From the NCBI GenBank assembly GCA_009774255.1, contig VSNK01000322.1, positions 1 through 5,825 on the forward strand: a DNA stretch of 5,825 nucleotides, given 5' to 3'. Made by a program: the position numbers and the translations under genes. Positions 1 through 5,825 of this stretch are shown piece after piece. The DNA comes from Faecalicatena sp. GTDB lineage: Bacteria > Bacillota > Clostridia > Lachnospirales > Lachnospiraceae. The notes beneath the pieces are model-generated. The model did not search any database and had not been told where the DNA came from. It saw nothing but the letters and a program-made list of their open reading frames with translations. Numbering within the stretch: position 1 is the stretch's first letter; each line of letters starts with the position of its first letter.

Positions 1-122
1 TTATATAACTATTATATTATAATTCCAACATATATGCAATAATTATAAACAGAAATATGATACCATGTCTGCGTCGTGAAAGGCAGATAAATGACAATAG
101 AAGTGAAAAGGAGAATGAGGCT
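1..122 (+). promoter_or_regulatory. AT-rich leader of the MATE gene, possible promoter
   Basis: The first 60 bases are strikingly AT-rich compared with the coding DNA that follows, as expected for a promoter region. A perfect TATAAT lies at 18-23, but its -35 box would fall before the window start, so it cannot be confirmed. A second -10-like hexamer, TATGAT at 56-61, has no convincing -35 at the right distance. I found no clear operator palindrome or riboswitch fold. No gene is supported here: the in-frame ATG at 57 has no ribosome binding site and would add 22 unlikely residues to the exporter. Confidence 0.3.
107..113 (+). promoter_or_regulatory. Ribosome binding site that fixes the MATE start
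   Basis: AAAGGAG at 107-113 sits 9 bases before the ATG at 123 and is the only good Shine-Dalgarno match in the leader. It supports 123, rather than the in-frame ATG at 57, as the translation start. Confidence 0.7.
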
Positions 123-1721
123 ATGGCAAGGCAGAAGAAACTCGTTGCCGGAAAAGAATCCGGTACGGTGGATATGACGCGGGGGAATCCGGTCAGGCAT
201 ATCCTGACCTTTGCGGTTCCTCTGTTTATCGGAAATATTTTTCAGCAGGTCTATAATATCGTGGATACCATGGTTGCCGGGTATAACCTTGGCGACCTTG
301 CGATCGGGGCAATTGGGGCGACCGCGACCCTGTATACCCTGCTCGTCAATTTTGCGAACGGGCTTAACAACGGTTTTGGCATGATTGTGGCAAGGTATTT
401 TGGCGCAAAGGATTCGGAAAAACTGAAATCGAGCATTGCGGCAATGGTTACACTGAATTCGGCCATGACACTCCTGCTTTCCGTCATTTCACTCCTGTTC
501 CTGCGTCCGCTGATGCGGGGGATGAACGTACCGGACAGTATTTTTGAAGAGGCATACGGATATATCGCCGTCATCGTGGCGGGCATGACGGTTACAATTC
601 TGTACAATATGTGCGCGGGAATACTGCGCGCCGTAGGAAACAGCAAAATTCCCTTGTGTTTTCTGGTGCTTGCCTGTATACTAAACCTGTTTCTGGATGT
701 GCTGTTTATTATGGGCCTTGGCCGGGGCGTAGAGGGAGCGGCTATGGCAACGGTAATCGCACAGGGAATCAGCGCGTTTCTGGCAGGCAGGTACATATGG
801 AAACATTACAGGGAGATCCTGCCGGGGAAGGCGGATTTCCGGTTTGAGGCATCGCTGCTGAAAGAAATGCTGGGGACGGGGCTTTCCATGGCGGCTATGC
901 TGTGCATGACGGATCTGGGTTCTGTCCTTTATCAGCGGGCGATCAACGGGCTCGGCGATACCCTGATCGTGGCGCATGCGGCGGCCCGCAAGATCATCAC
1001 GACACTCATGATGCCGCTGGCCTCCATTGCCACTGCCAGTTCCACCTTTGTAAGCCAGAATTTTGGGGCAAAGCAGTATGCGCATATTGAAAAAAGTATC
1101 TGGAAGGTCTTGGGAATGGAAGTGCTTTGGGGTGTATTTTCCTGTATTCTCGTATATCTGTTCGGAAGTCAGGCCGTCCGGTTCCTTACGAACACGCAGG
1201 ATGCGGGGGTGATAGAAAATGCGGTCTTAAGCATCCGCATCCAGTTCCCATGCTATCCTGCCCTCGGTATTTTGCTCTGTTTGAGAACCAGCCTGCAGGC
1301 AATGGGGAGCAAACTGGCTCCTGTCATGGCAAGCGGTTTTGAACTGGCTGGAAAGATCATAACCGGGTTTATCCTGATCCCGGCATTCGGGTATATCTGG
1401 GTATGTCTGACGGAACCGATCATCTGGGTTGTCTGTATGGCATTTTTAATTGCAGTTTTTGTGATAAAGAATCCGCTGAAAAAGGCGATGGAGCAGGCTC
1501 AGATCAAGGATAGGGAAGAGAAGAAAAAAGGAATGGAAAAAAATAAAAAAAGAATAGATTTATGTATGAAAACAGGGAAGGGAAGCGATTGCATACAGAA
1601 CCATTACATAAAAGAAAAGGCTGGAAAAGTTTCTGAAGCAGGATGTCTGCCCGGACTGCGGCGGCACAAGGCTTTCGGAAGCGGCGCGGGCGCCAAGGCT
1701 CATGGGAATTTCTCTGGATGA
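123..1721 (+). CDS. MATE-family multidrug/cation efflux transporter with abnormal C-terminal extension
   Basis: This is an integral membrane antiporter of the MATE (NorM/DinF-like) family, which exports drugs or other organic compounds using a sodium or proton gradient. The actual substrate cannot be read from the sequence. The start at 123 is chosen for its AAAGGAG site. The protein has 532 residues. Family features seen are the N-terminal GNPVRHILTFAVPLFIGNIF (residues 21-40), VDTMVAG (47-53) and ARYFGAKD (90-97), then in the second half IVAHAAARKI (282-291) and TFVSQNFGAKQ (308-318). About twelve hydrophobic stretches lie between residues 25 and 448. MATE proteins usually run about 450 residues, so the transporter is complete by about residue 455. 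The remaining 75 or so residues are lysine-rich, then low-complexity, and overlap the uvrA-like remnant in another frame. They look like read-through after loss of the normal stop. The transporter core itself looks functional. Confidence 0.9.
   Translation: MARQKKLVAGKESGTVDMTRGNPVRHILTFAVPLFIGNIFQQVYNIVDTMVAGYNLGDLAIGAIGATATLYTLLVNFANGLNNGFGMIVARYFGAKDSEKLKSSIAAMVTLNSAMTLLLSVISLLFLRPLMRGMNVPDSIFEEAYGYIAVIVAGMTVTILYNMCAGILRAVGNSKIPLCFLVLACILNLFLDVLFIMGLGRGVEGAAMATVIAQGISAFLAGRYIWKHYREILPGKADFRFEASLLKEMLGTGLSMAAMLCMTDLGSVLYQRAINGLGDTLIVAHAAARKIITTLMMPLASIATASSTFVSQNFGAKQYAHIEKSIWKVLGMEVLWGVFSCILVYLFGSQAVRFLTNTQDAGVIENAVLSIRIQFPCYPALGILLCLRTSLQAMGSKLAPVMASGFELAGKIITGFILIPAFGYIWVCLTEPIIWVVCMAFLIAVFVIKNPLKKAMEQAQIKDREEKKKGMEKNKKRIDLCMKTGKGSDCIQNHYIKEKAGKVSEAGCLPGLRRHKAFGSGAGAKAHGNFSG
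1479..1532 (+). repeat. Imperfect 54-bp direct repeat, copy A (3' end of MATE gene)
   Basis: Aligned by eye, this stretch matches 4513-4566 in 49 of 54 positions without gaps. The mismatches here are at 1486, 1494, 1513, 1520 and 1523. It encodes KKAMEQAQIKDREEKKKG in the MATE frame. The other copy encodes KKVMEKAQIKDKEENKKG in the equivalent frame. Similarity stops sharply on both sides. It ends in A-rich DNA that runs into the decayed uvrA-like gene. Confidence 0.75.
1550..1701 (+). pseudogene. 5' remnant of the UvrA-like gene, frameshifted, upstream of its first ATG
   Basis: In the frame of the gene at 1702, translation back from that ATG gives KKRLEKFLKQDVCPDCGGTRL from 1612, without a start codon. 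The CPxCxGxRL motif is the conserved segment that precedes the first ABC signature in UvrA-type proteins, so homology clearly extends beyond the ATG. A stop (TAA, 1609-1611) closes this frame. The next frame, from 1562, reads MYENREGKRLHTEPLHKRK before a TGA at 1634-1636. Adding one base to the A run at 1615-1618 would join the two as KRKRLEKFLKQDV. This looks like a one-base deletion in an already truncated gene. That the 1562 segment is uvrA-like is inference; the part from 1612 is well supported. The rest of the 5' half is absent, and the MATE gene occupies its place. Confidence 0.6.
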
Positions 1722-3276
1722 GGCATGTAAAATGACCCTGGCGGAGCTTGTGGAATGGGTGAAGGCAGTCCCGCTGTCCCTGCCGGAAACGATGCGGCCC
1801 ATGGCGGAAAGTATCTGCGGTTCCTTCACGGATACGGCACGGAGGCTGATGGAGCTCGGGCTTGGATATCTGTCCCTTGACCGTGCCGCTTCCACGCTTT
1901 CCACGGGGGAACGGCAGCGGATGCAGCTTGCGAGGGCGGTGCGGAACCGCACCACAGGCGTCCTTTACGTATTGGATGAGCCGTCGATCGGGCTGCATCC
2001 GTCCAATATCGCGGGGCTTGCGGGAGTCATGCACGATCTGGTGGCGGACGGAAATTCCGTGGTTCTGGTAGACCATGATACGCAGATACTGTCGGAAGCG
2101 GACTGGGTGGTCGAGATGGGGCCGGAGGCCGGCGCGGGCGGCGGACAGGTCATCGCGGAAGGGACGGTCAGCGAAATTGCGGAAAATAAAGCTTCCATGA
2201 TCGGCGGTTTCCTTTCGGGAAAGGAAGACATCCTTGTGCGGGAGCGGGCGCACCGGGATGCGATGTTTGCGTCCGGCTTTATCCATCTTAAGACAGGCGC
2301 AATCCACACGGTAAAGCCTTTGGAGGTCCGGATTCCCAAAGGGAGGCTTACGGTAGTCACAGGTGTGTCCGGCTCAGGGAAAACCACACTGATCCTGGAA
2401 AGCCTGATCCCGGCGCTTGAGGCCATGACGGAGGGAAAGAAGCTGCCGAAGCATGTAAATGCTGTTACGGCGGATGGAATCGAACGGGTGAAACTGATCG
2501 ACGCCGCGCCCATCGGAATCAATGTCCGGTCCACTGTGGCGACCTATGCCAATGTACATGATGAACTGCGGAAGGTTTATGCGAGGACGCCGGACGCAAA
2601 GCGGCTTGGCTATAAAGCAGGGGATTTTTCCTACAATACCGGAAAGCTCCGCTGTCCGGTGTGCGATGGAACCGGGGTGATCAGCCTTGACGTGCAGTTT
2701 CTTCCGGATGTGGACGTTCCGTGCACAGAGTGCCGCGGCACCCGTTATGCGAAGGAGGCGTATCTTGTAAAAGCAATGGATAAGGCCGGGGGAGGCTGTT
2801 CCCTGCCGGAGCTGATGAATATGGATGTCAGTACGGCGCTGGAGGCCTGCCGGGATTGGAAGACCGTACACCAGAGGCTGCAGGTGCTGGAAAGCTTGGG
2901 GCTTGGGTATCTGACCCTTGGCGAGGAAACGCCCGGCCTTTCCGGGGGCGAAGCACAGCGCCTGAAGCTGGCAGGCGAAATGGGAAAGGCACAGTCGGAT
3001 TCCGTCTTTGTGTTCGATGAGCCGACGATCGGGCTTCATCCGCTGGATGTCCGGACGCTGCTCGGCGTATTCCGGACATTGATTGAAAACGGTGCGACGG
3101 TCATTGTGATCGAGCATGATCTGGACGTCATCCGCAATGCCGACTATATCATCGATATGGGGCCGGGCGGCGGTGAGGCCGGCGGCCGCATCGTCGGTGT
3201 TGGAACACCGGAGGAAATCAGACAGAATCCGGACAGCATTACGGGAAGATACCTGACGAGACGCCATTATGATTGA
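1702..3276 (+). CDS. UvrA-like twin-ABC ATPase, 5'-truncated (probable pseudogene)
   Basis: This is the C-terminal two thirds of a UvrA-family protein: a cytoplasmic soluble ABC ATPase related to the DNA damage-recognition subunit of excinuclease ABC and to DrrC-type drug-resistance paralogues. From the ATG at 1702 it has 524 residues, whereas relatives usually exceed 700. Remaining parts of the first ABC are signature LSTGERQ (66-72), Walker B VLYVLDEPS (88-95) and His loop DHD (124-126). The second ABC is complete: Walker A GVSGSGKT (221-228), the C4 zinc module with Cys 318, 321, 341 and 344, signature LSGGEAQ (413-419), Walker B VFVFDEPT (435-442) and EHD (471-473). The first Walker A is missing. 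The ATG has only a weak AAGG upstream and overlaps the MATE reading frame by 20 bases. Since homology runs upstream of the ATG, that ATG is not the ancestral start. If expressed at all, the product should not have normal two-site ATPase function. It is more likely a short UvrA paralogue than the housekeeping uvrA. Confidence 0.8.
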   Translation: MGISLDEACKMTLAELVEWVKAVPLSLPETMRPMAESICGSFTDTARRLMELGLGYLSLDRAASTLSTGERQRMQLARAVRNRTTGVLYVLDEPSIGLHPSNIAGLAGVMHDLVADGNSVVLVDHDTQILSEADWVVEMGPEAGAGGGQVIAEGTVSEIAENKASMIGGFLSGKEDILVRERAHRDAMFASGFIHLKTGAIHTVKPLEVRIPKGRLTVVTGVSGSGKTTLILESLIPALEAMTEGKKLPKHVNAVTADGIERVKLIDAAPIGINVRSTVATYANVHDELRKVYARTPDAKRLGYKAGDFSYNTGKLRCPVCDGTGVISLDVQFLPDVDVPCTECRGTRYAKEAYLVKAMDKAGGGCSLPELMNMDVSTALEACRDWKTVHQRLQVLESLGLGYLTLGEETPGLSGGEAQRLKLAGEMGKAQSDSVFVFDEPTIGLHPLDVRTLLGVFRTLIENGATVIVIEHDLDVIRNADYIIDMGPGGGEAGGRIVGVGTPEEIRQNPDSITGRYLTRRHYD

Positions 3277-3312
3277 CAGGGTACTATAGGCGATGGGAGC
3301 AGAAAAACGGTA

Positions 3313-3396
3313 AGGAGTTGTAGAAAAATAAGTGATACAGATTGCACCGGAGAAATAGACAAGCCAAGATGTGTCAGCTATTTTTCTACAACTTCT
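3313..3396 (+). repeat. 84-bp palindromic, MITE-like element with inverted arms
   Basis: The left arm AGTTGTAGAAAAATA (3316-3330) is an exact reverse complement of 3379-3393. The pairing extends outward to 3313/3396 with one G:T pair, and inward, after a two-base mismatch, through 3333-3338 with 3371-3376. This gives a stem of about 24 pairs around a 32-base loop. The left arm recurs at 5751-5789, so this is a dispersed repeat and not a one-off terminator. Its small size and near-total makeup of inverted arms suggest a MITE or a relic of an insertion sequence. As RNA it would also form a strong hairpin between the uvrA-like gene and the next operon and could dampen read-through. I could not find a clean target-site duplication. 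Confidence 0.7.
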
Positions 3397-3416
3397 AAAG
3401 GAATGGAGGAGAACAG

Positions 3417-3836
3417 ATGGAAAAACATGTGACACAGGCATTGCGGAATTATGGGAACGGTTATACCTGCGCCCAGGCGGTTCTTTGTGCCTATGCGGAG
3501 GATATGGGACTTGATATGGAAACGGCATATCGGATGATAGAAGGGTTCGGCGGCGGTTTTGGCGGGATGCAGGAGGTATGCGGTGCATTGTCGGCCGCTT
3601 TTGCCGTCATCAGCTACTACAGCAGCGACGGGAAAATGGAGGGTGGACAGTCAAAGTCGGAAACGTTTGCGAGGATAAGGGAGGCAGCGGAATATTTTAA
3701 GGAAAAATATGGCTCGGTGGTCTGCCGGGAGGTGCTTGGCGGCGCGAAGCCCCAGCCTTTCAAATGCGGCGCAAAGGTGAAGCTGGCGGCGGAAATTGTG
3801 GAAAAAATGACGGGGAAGGAGGGCAAAGCGGTATGA
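3417..3836 (+). CDS. C_GCAxxG_C_C family protein (putative redox-active cysteine protein)
   Basis: This small cytoplasmic protein of 139 residues belongs to the family named for its conserved cysteine pattern C_GCAxxG_C_C. The biochemical function of the family is not established; its spaced cysteines suggest redox or metal/cluster chemistry. Matching features are GNGYTCAQAVLCAY (residues 13-26, Cys18), GFGGGFGGMQEVCGALSAAF (43-62, Cys55), the later Cys103 in VVCREVLGG and Cys117 in FKCGAKV. The length is normal for the family. The start is well set by GGAGGAG at 3405-3411, five bases before the ATG. The last codons overlap the acetyltransferase start by four bases (ATGA), so the two genes form an operon. 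Upstream lies the palindromic element, which may separate it from the uvrA-like gene. There is no signal peptide or membrane segment. Confidence 0.85.
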   Translation: MEKHVTQALRNYGNGYTCAQAVLCAYAEDMGLDMETAYRMIEGFGGGFGGMQEVCGALSAAFAVISYYSSDGKMEGGQSKSETFARIREAAEYFKEKYGSVVCREVLGGAKPQPFKCGAKVKLAAEIVEKMTGKEGKAV

Positions 3837-4411
3837 CAGAACTTGAAAAAATGGAAGCAGGACTGGAGTATGATTTTTTTGACGCCGGTGTTGACGGCAG
3901 AAAACTGGGGGCGATCGATAAATGTGTGCGGTTGAACGCCTTGGATCCGAAGGATAAGAAGAAGATCGCAGATACACTGCGCGAGATGTTCGGAAGCACC
4001 GTCGGTACACCCTGGGTCGGGCCGAACTTCCACTGTGACAGCGGGGATAATATCCATGTGGGGAAAGATTTTATTGCAAATTATAATGTAACCATTCTGG
4101 ATATCCGGGAGGTCCGTATCGGCGACCACTGCATGATCGGGCCGAATACCCTGATCACGACCGTAGGGCATCCGCTTTCGCCGGCAAAGCGCAGGCGGCA
4201 TATGGGCATTGCGGAGCCTGTTATCATTGGGGATGATGTGTGGATTGGCGGCAATGTGACGATCCTTCCCGGCGTGGCCATCGGCAATAATGTGGTCGTG
4301 GCGGCGGGAGCCGTGGTGACGAAAGATGTGCCGGATAACTGTGTTGTGGGCGGCGTTCCGGCAAGGATCATCAAAACGATTGAGAATGATGTGGAGAGAT
4401 TAAATCAATAG
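3833..4411 (+). CDS. Sugar O-acetyltransferase, LacA/Maa type (left-handed beta-helix)
   Basis: The protein has 192 residues and belongs to the maltose/galactoside O-acetyltransferase family, cytoplasmic enzymes that move an acetyl group from acetyl-CoA to a sugar hydroxyl. The exact sugar is unknown. Residues 7-55 form the family's helical N-terminal (Mac-type) domain: MEAGLEYDFFD, then KKKIADTLREMFG. From about residue 60 come hexapeptide repeats of the beta-helix, such as IREVRIGDHCMIGPN and VWIGGNVTILPGVAIGNN. Catalytic His113 is in TTVGHPLSPAKRRR, and the acetyl-CoA-binding end GAVVTKDVPDN...GVPARII is complete at 159-180. The start at 3833 is chosen over an earlier in-frame ATG at 3764 because of AAGGAGGG at 3816-3823, the ATGA overlap with the preceding gene, and agreement with the family N-terminus. 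Translation is probably coupled to the C_GCAxxG_C_C gene. Confidence 0.9.
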   Translation: MTELEKMEAGLEYDFFDAGVDGRKLGAIDKCVRLNALDPKDKKKIADTLREMFGSTVGTPWVGPNFHCDSGDNIHVGKDFIANYNVTILDIREVRIGDHCMIGPNTLITTVGHPLSPAKRRRHMGIAEPVIIGDDVWIGGNVTILPGVAIGNNVVVAAGAVVTKDVPDNCVVGGVPARIIKTIENDVERLNQ

Positions 4412-4420
4412 GTGTGTGCA

Positions 4421-4498
4421 ATGAAAGAAATCAAAGGAGGAAAAGGCGGCAGCCGCTATGTCCCTTATGGGGAGCGTACCGGAAACGGCAGTTCCTAA
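4421..4498 (+). CDS. Doubtful 25-codon glycine-rich small ORF
   Basis: A short ORF starts 9 bases after the acetyltransferase stop and would encode a 25-residue basic, glycine-rich peptide starting MKEIKGGKGG and ending GERTGNGSS. An AGGTG at 4410-4414, six bases before its ATG, is a weak possible ribosome binding site. The better AAAGGAGG at 4433-4440 lies inside it and serves no well-placed ATG. I do not recognise the peptide. It could be a real small protein, the leftover C-terminus of a deleted gene, or chance. Nothing else in the 165-bp gap before the reductase gene is supported apart from the direct repeat. Confidence 0.2.
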   Translation: MKEIKGGKGGSRYVPYGERTGNGSS

Positions 4499-4512
4499 AT
4501 GCAAACGGTATA

Positions 4513-4566
4513 AAAAAGGTGATGGAGAAGGCTCAGATCAAGGATAAGGAAGAAAATAAAAAAGGA
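4513..4566 (+). repeat. Imperfect 54-bp direct repeat, copy B (reductase gene leader)
   Basis: This copy matches 1479-1532 in 49 of 54 positions by eye. Its 3' end contributes the A-rich stretch and the first part of the ribosome binding site of the reductase gene. No MATE homology is visible upstream of 4513, so only the last codons of a MATE-like gene are represented, if that is the origin. Confidence 0.75.
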
Positions 4567-4568
4567 GG
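4561..4568 (+). promoter_or_regulatory. Strong ribosome binding site of the aldo/keto reductase gene
   Basis: AAAGGAGG lies 8 bases before the ATG at 4577 and fixes that start. It straddles the 3' edge of direct repeat copy B, so the repeat carries part of the translation signal. In copy A the equivalent sequence has drifted to AAAGGAAT. Confidence 0.7.
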
Positions 4569-4576
4569 AAAAACGG

Positions 4577-5752
4577 ATGGATCAATTATTTGGAAGAACG
4601 GTGCCCAGGTTAGGATTCGGGTGCATGAGGCTGCCGGAAGGACAGGATGGGGAATATATCGAGGAGGAATGCCAGGAGATGTTCGATTTTGCCATGGAGC
4701 ATGGCATCAATTACTTTGATTCCGCATGGCACTATATAGAATCCCAGTTGATGATCGGAAAGTGCCTGGCAAAATATCCGCGCGAAAGTTACATTCTTGT
4801 AGGGAAGCTGTGCTTCACTGACGGTACGCTTGAAACGCGGGAGGCAGCGATGGAAGCATTTGAAAAGGAGCTCCGGGATGCCCGCACAGATTACATGGAT
4901 CTTGAACTGATCCATACACTGGGAAGCCCAGGCTCCCTGAAACGTGTGGATGATCTTGATATCTGGGGATTTATGCGCGAGCTGAAGGCAAGCGGGCGGA
5001 TTCGGCATTTCGGTTTCTCTTTCCACAGCACCCCGGAAAATCTGGAAAAACTCCTTTCAGAGCATCCGGAAGTGGAAGTGGTGCAGATACAGGCAAACTA
5101 TTATGACCACAATACCGACGGTGCGCGCGCAAACGGAGGGTGCCGGGAGGTATATGATATTTGCCGGAAATACAATAAGCCCGTCATTATCATGGAGCCG
5201 GTGAAGGGCGGGAATCTTGTGCATGTGGACCAGCATCTGGAGGTGAAGGCGCTGCTGGAAGAGGCGGACCCTGAGCAGAGCACATCGGCATGGGCTTTGC
5301 GGTATGCCGCTTCCCTGGAGGGCGTAGTGACGGTGTTAAGCGGAATGTCTACGATCGGGCAGATGAAAGAGAATTACCAGATTATGATGGAGGATTTCAA
5401 GCCGCTGACAGAGAATGAGAAGAGTATGCTTGCAAAGGCGGCAAAGATCATTGAAAGTAAAAAGCCGGTAGGCTGTACTGGCTGCCATTACTGCACGGAT
5501 AAAGGATGTCCTGCGGGGATTCGTATCCCGGAAGTATTGAATTGCCTCAACCTGCTTAACCAGTACCACAATCCAAGAATGGCGAGAATGTCTTATTATC
5601 CGGCGATCAGTGAACATAGTCCGAGGGAATGCCTGCAGTGCGGCAGCTGTGAAAGAGAATGTCCGCAGGGGCTCCCTGTCATGGCGCTGATCAGGGAAAC
5701 AGATGAAAAACTTTATATCGGAGAGAATATTGATATTTGGGCCAATCATTAG
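4577..5752 (+). CDS. Aldo/keto reductase with C-terminal two-cluster [4Fe-4S] ferredoxin domain
   Basis: This 391-residue cytoplasmic protein fuses an aldo/keto reductase TIM barrel (about residues 1-285) to a ferredoxin-like tail. The barrel starts RTVPRLGFGCMRLP, as usual in the family. The catalytic tetrad is visible as Asp48 and Tyr53 (FDSAWHY), Lys77 (LVGKLC) and His113 (ELIHTLG). GFSFHS (146-151), QANYYDH (172-178) and IIMEPVKGG (204-212) are further conserved segments. The tail has two cysteine sets: Cys 300, 303, 306 and 311 (CX2CX2CX4CP) and Cys 352, 355, 358 and 362 (CX2CX2CX3CP), suited to two [4Fe-4S] clusters. Enzymes of this type probably pass electrons between NAD(P)H or ferredoxin and a carbonyl substrate; the substrate here is unknown. 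Length and domain order are typical of anaerobic Clostridia. It has its own strong ribosome binding site, 165 bases after the acetyltransferase gene. Its TAG stop overlaps the start of a repeat element. Confidence 0.92.
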   Translation: MDQLFGRTVPRLGFGCMRLPEGQDGEYIEEECQEMFDFAMEHGINYFDSAWHYIESQLMIGKCLAKYPRESYILVGKLCFTDGTLETREAAMEAFEKELRDARTDYMDLELIHTLGSPGSLKRVDDLDIWGFMRELKASGRIRHFGFSFHSTPENLEKLLSEHPEVEVVQIQANYYDHNTDGARANGGCREVYDICRKYNKPVIIMEPVKGGNLVHVDQHLEVKALLEEADPEQSTSAWALRYAASLEGVVTVLSGMSTIGQMKENYQIMMEDFKPLTENEKSMLAKAAKIIESKKPVGCTGCHYCTDKGCPAGIRIPEVLNCLNLLNQYHNPRMARMSYYPAISEHSPRECLQCGSCERECPQGLPVMALIRETDEKLYIGENIDIWANH

Positions 5753-5789
5753 GAATTGTAGAAAAATAAGTGATACAGATTGCGCAGGA
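5751..5789 (+). repeat. Second copy of the left arm of the palindromic element
   Basis: This stretch matches 3313-3351 in 36 of 39 positions by eye, with 28 identical bases in a row (5756-5783 against 3318-3345). Beyond 5789 the similarity fades, and no matching right arm appears before the window end at 5825. It begins within the TAG stop of the reductase gene. It could be the left terminal repeat of a longer mobile element lying downstream, or a decayed half copy. The remaining bases 5790-5825 hold nothing I can identify. Confidence 0.65.
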
Positions 5790-5825
5790 TATTTCTTCGG
5801 ATGTGCAGGTCAAAAAACGCAGTTC

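Noticed and set aside
57..122. Upstream in-frame ATG giving a 22-residue longer MATE protein
   Set aside because: There is no Shine-Dalgarno sequence before 57, the added residues are polar and atypical, and the ATG at 123 has a good site.
1504..2307. Minus-strand open frame of 267 codons over the MATE/uvrA junction
   Set aside because: Its translation is arginine/proline/histidine-rich with no motif, typical of an antisense shadow.
3313..3396. Reading the palindrome as a plain rho-independent terminator
   Set aside because: The stem is AT-rich and long with a 32-base loop, the T run lies inside the right arm and not after it, and the arm recurs elsewhere, so a repeat element fits better, though some termination effect remains possible.
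2374..3588. Long open frame of 404 codons on the minus strand across the uvrA-like gene and the following gap
   Set aside because: It lies opposite genes with clear family motifs, has no recognisable domain, and arises from codon bias of the plus-strand genes.
4414..4719. Open frame of 101 codons running through repeat copy B into the reductase gene
   Set aside because: Most of its second half overlaps the reductase gene in another frame and its start has no good site. It is informative only because it shows the peptide shared with the MATE tail.
1..5825. CRISPR array, tRNA or rRNA gene
   Set aside because: No regularly spaced short repeats, cloverleaf or rRNA-like sequence was seen; the repeats present are only paired.

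Overview
The window reads as a piece of a Bacillota chromosome, most likely from the class Clostridia and plausibly Lachnospiraceae. The support is strong AAAGGAGG-type ribosome binding sites, A-rich spacers between fairly GC-rich genes, and a gene set typical of gut anaerobes: a MATE exporter, a C_GCAxxG_C_C protein and a ferredoxin-tailed aldo/keto reductase. All credible genes lie on the plus strand. The family-level assignment is an inference; no rRNA or species marker is present.

Layout. Bases 1-122 are an AT-rich leader. A MATE-family exporter follows (123-1721). Its ordinary length would end near base 1480-1530, but it reads on in frame for about 60-80 more residues. This tail runs through an A-rich junction and into the wrong frame of the next gene. 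That next gene encodes a UvrA-like twin-ABC ATPase (1702-3276). It has lost its 5' third, including the first Walker A motif, and homologous residues can be read upstream of its first ATG. It is therefore probably a decayed pseudogene, although the second ABC half is intact. A palindromic 84-bp element (3313-3396) lies in the gap after it.

Next come a C_GCAxxG_C_C cysteine protein (3417-3836) and a LacA/Maa-type sugar O-acetyltransferase (3833-4411). They share an ATGA stop/start overlap, so they are very likely co-transcribed and translationally coupled. After a 165-bp gap holding one doubtful 25-codon ORF, an aldo/keto reductase with a C-terminal two-cluster [4Fe-4S] domain fills 4577-5752. 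A second copy of the left arm of the palindromic element begins inside its stop codon and runs toward the window end.

Two repeat pairs mark the region as rearranged. A 54-bp imperfect direct repeat (1479-1532 and 4513-4566, 49/54 identical by eye) joins the 3' end of the MATE gene to the leader of the reductase gene, and brackets the UvrA-like/C_GCAxxG/acetyltransferase block. The TIR-like element (3313-3396 and 5751 onward) brackets the C_GCAxxG/acetyltransferase/reductase block. The simplest reading is that MATE and reductase genes, or their ancestors, were once neighbours and that the intervening block arrived later, breaking the uvrA-like gene. I see no clear novel defence, RiPP or CRISPR system. 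The unusual content is the repeat architecture and the broken junction.
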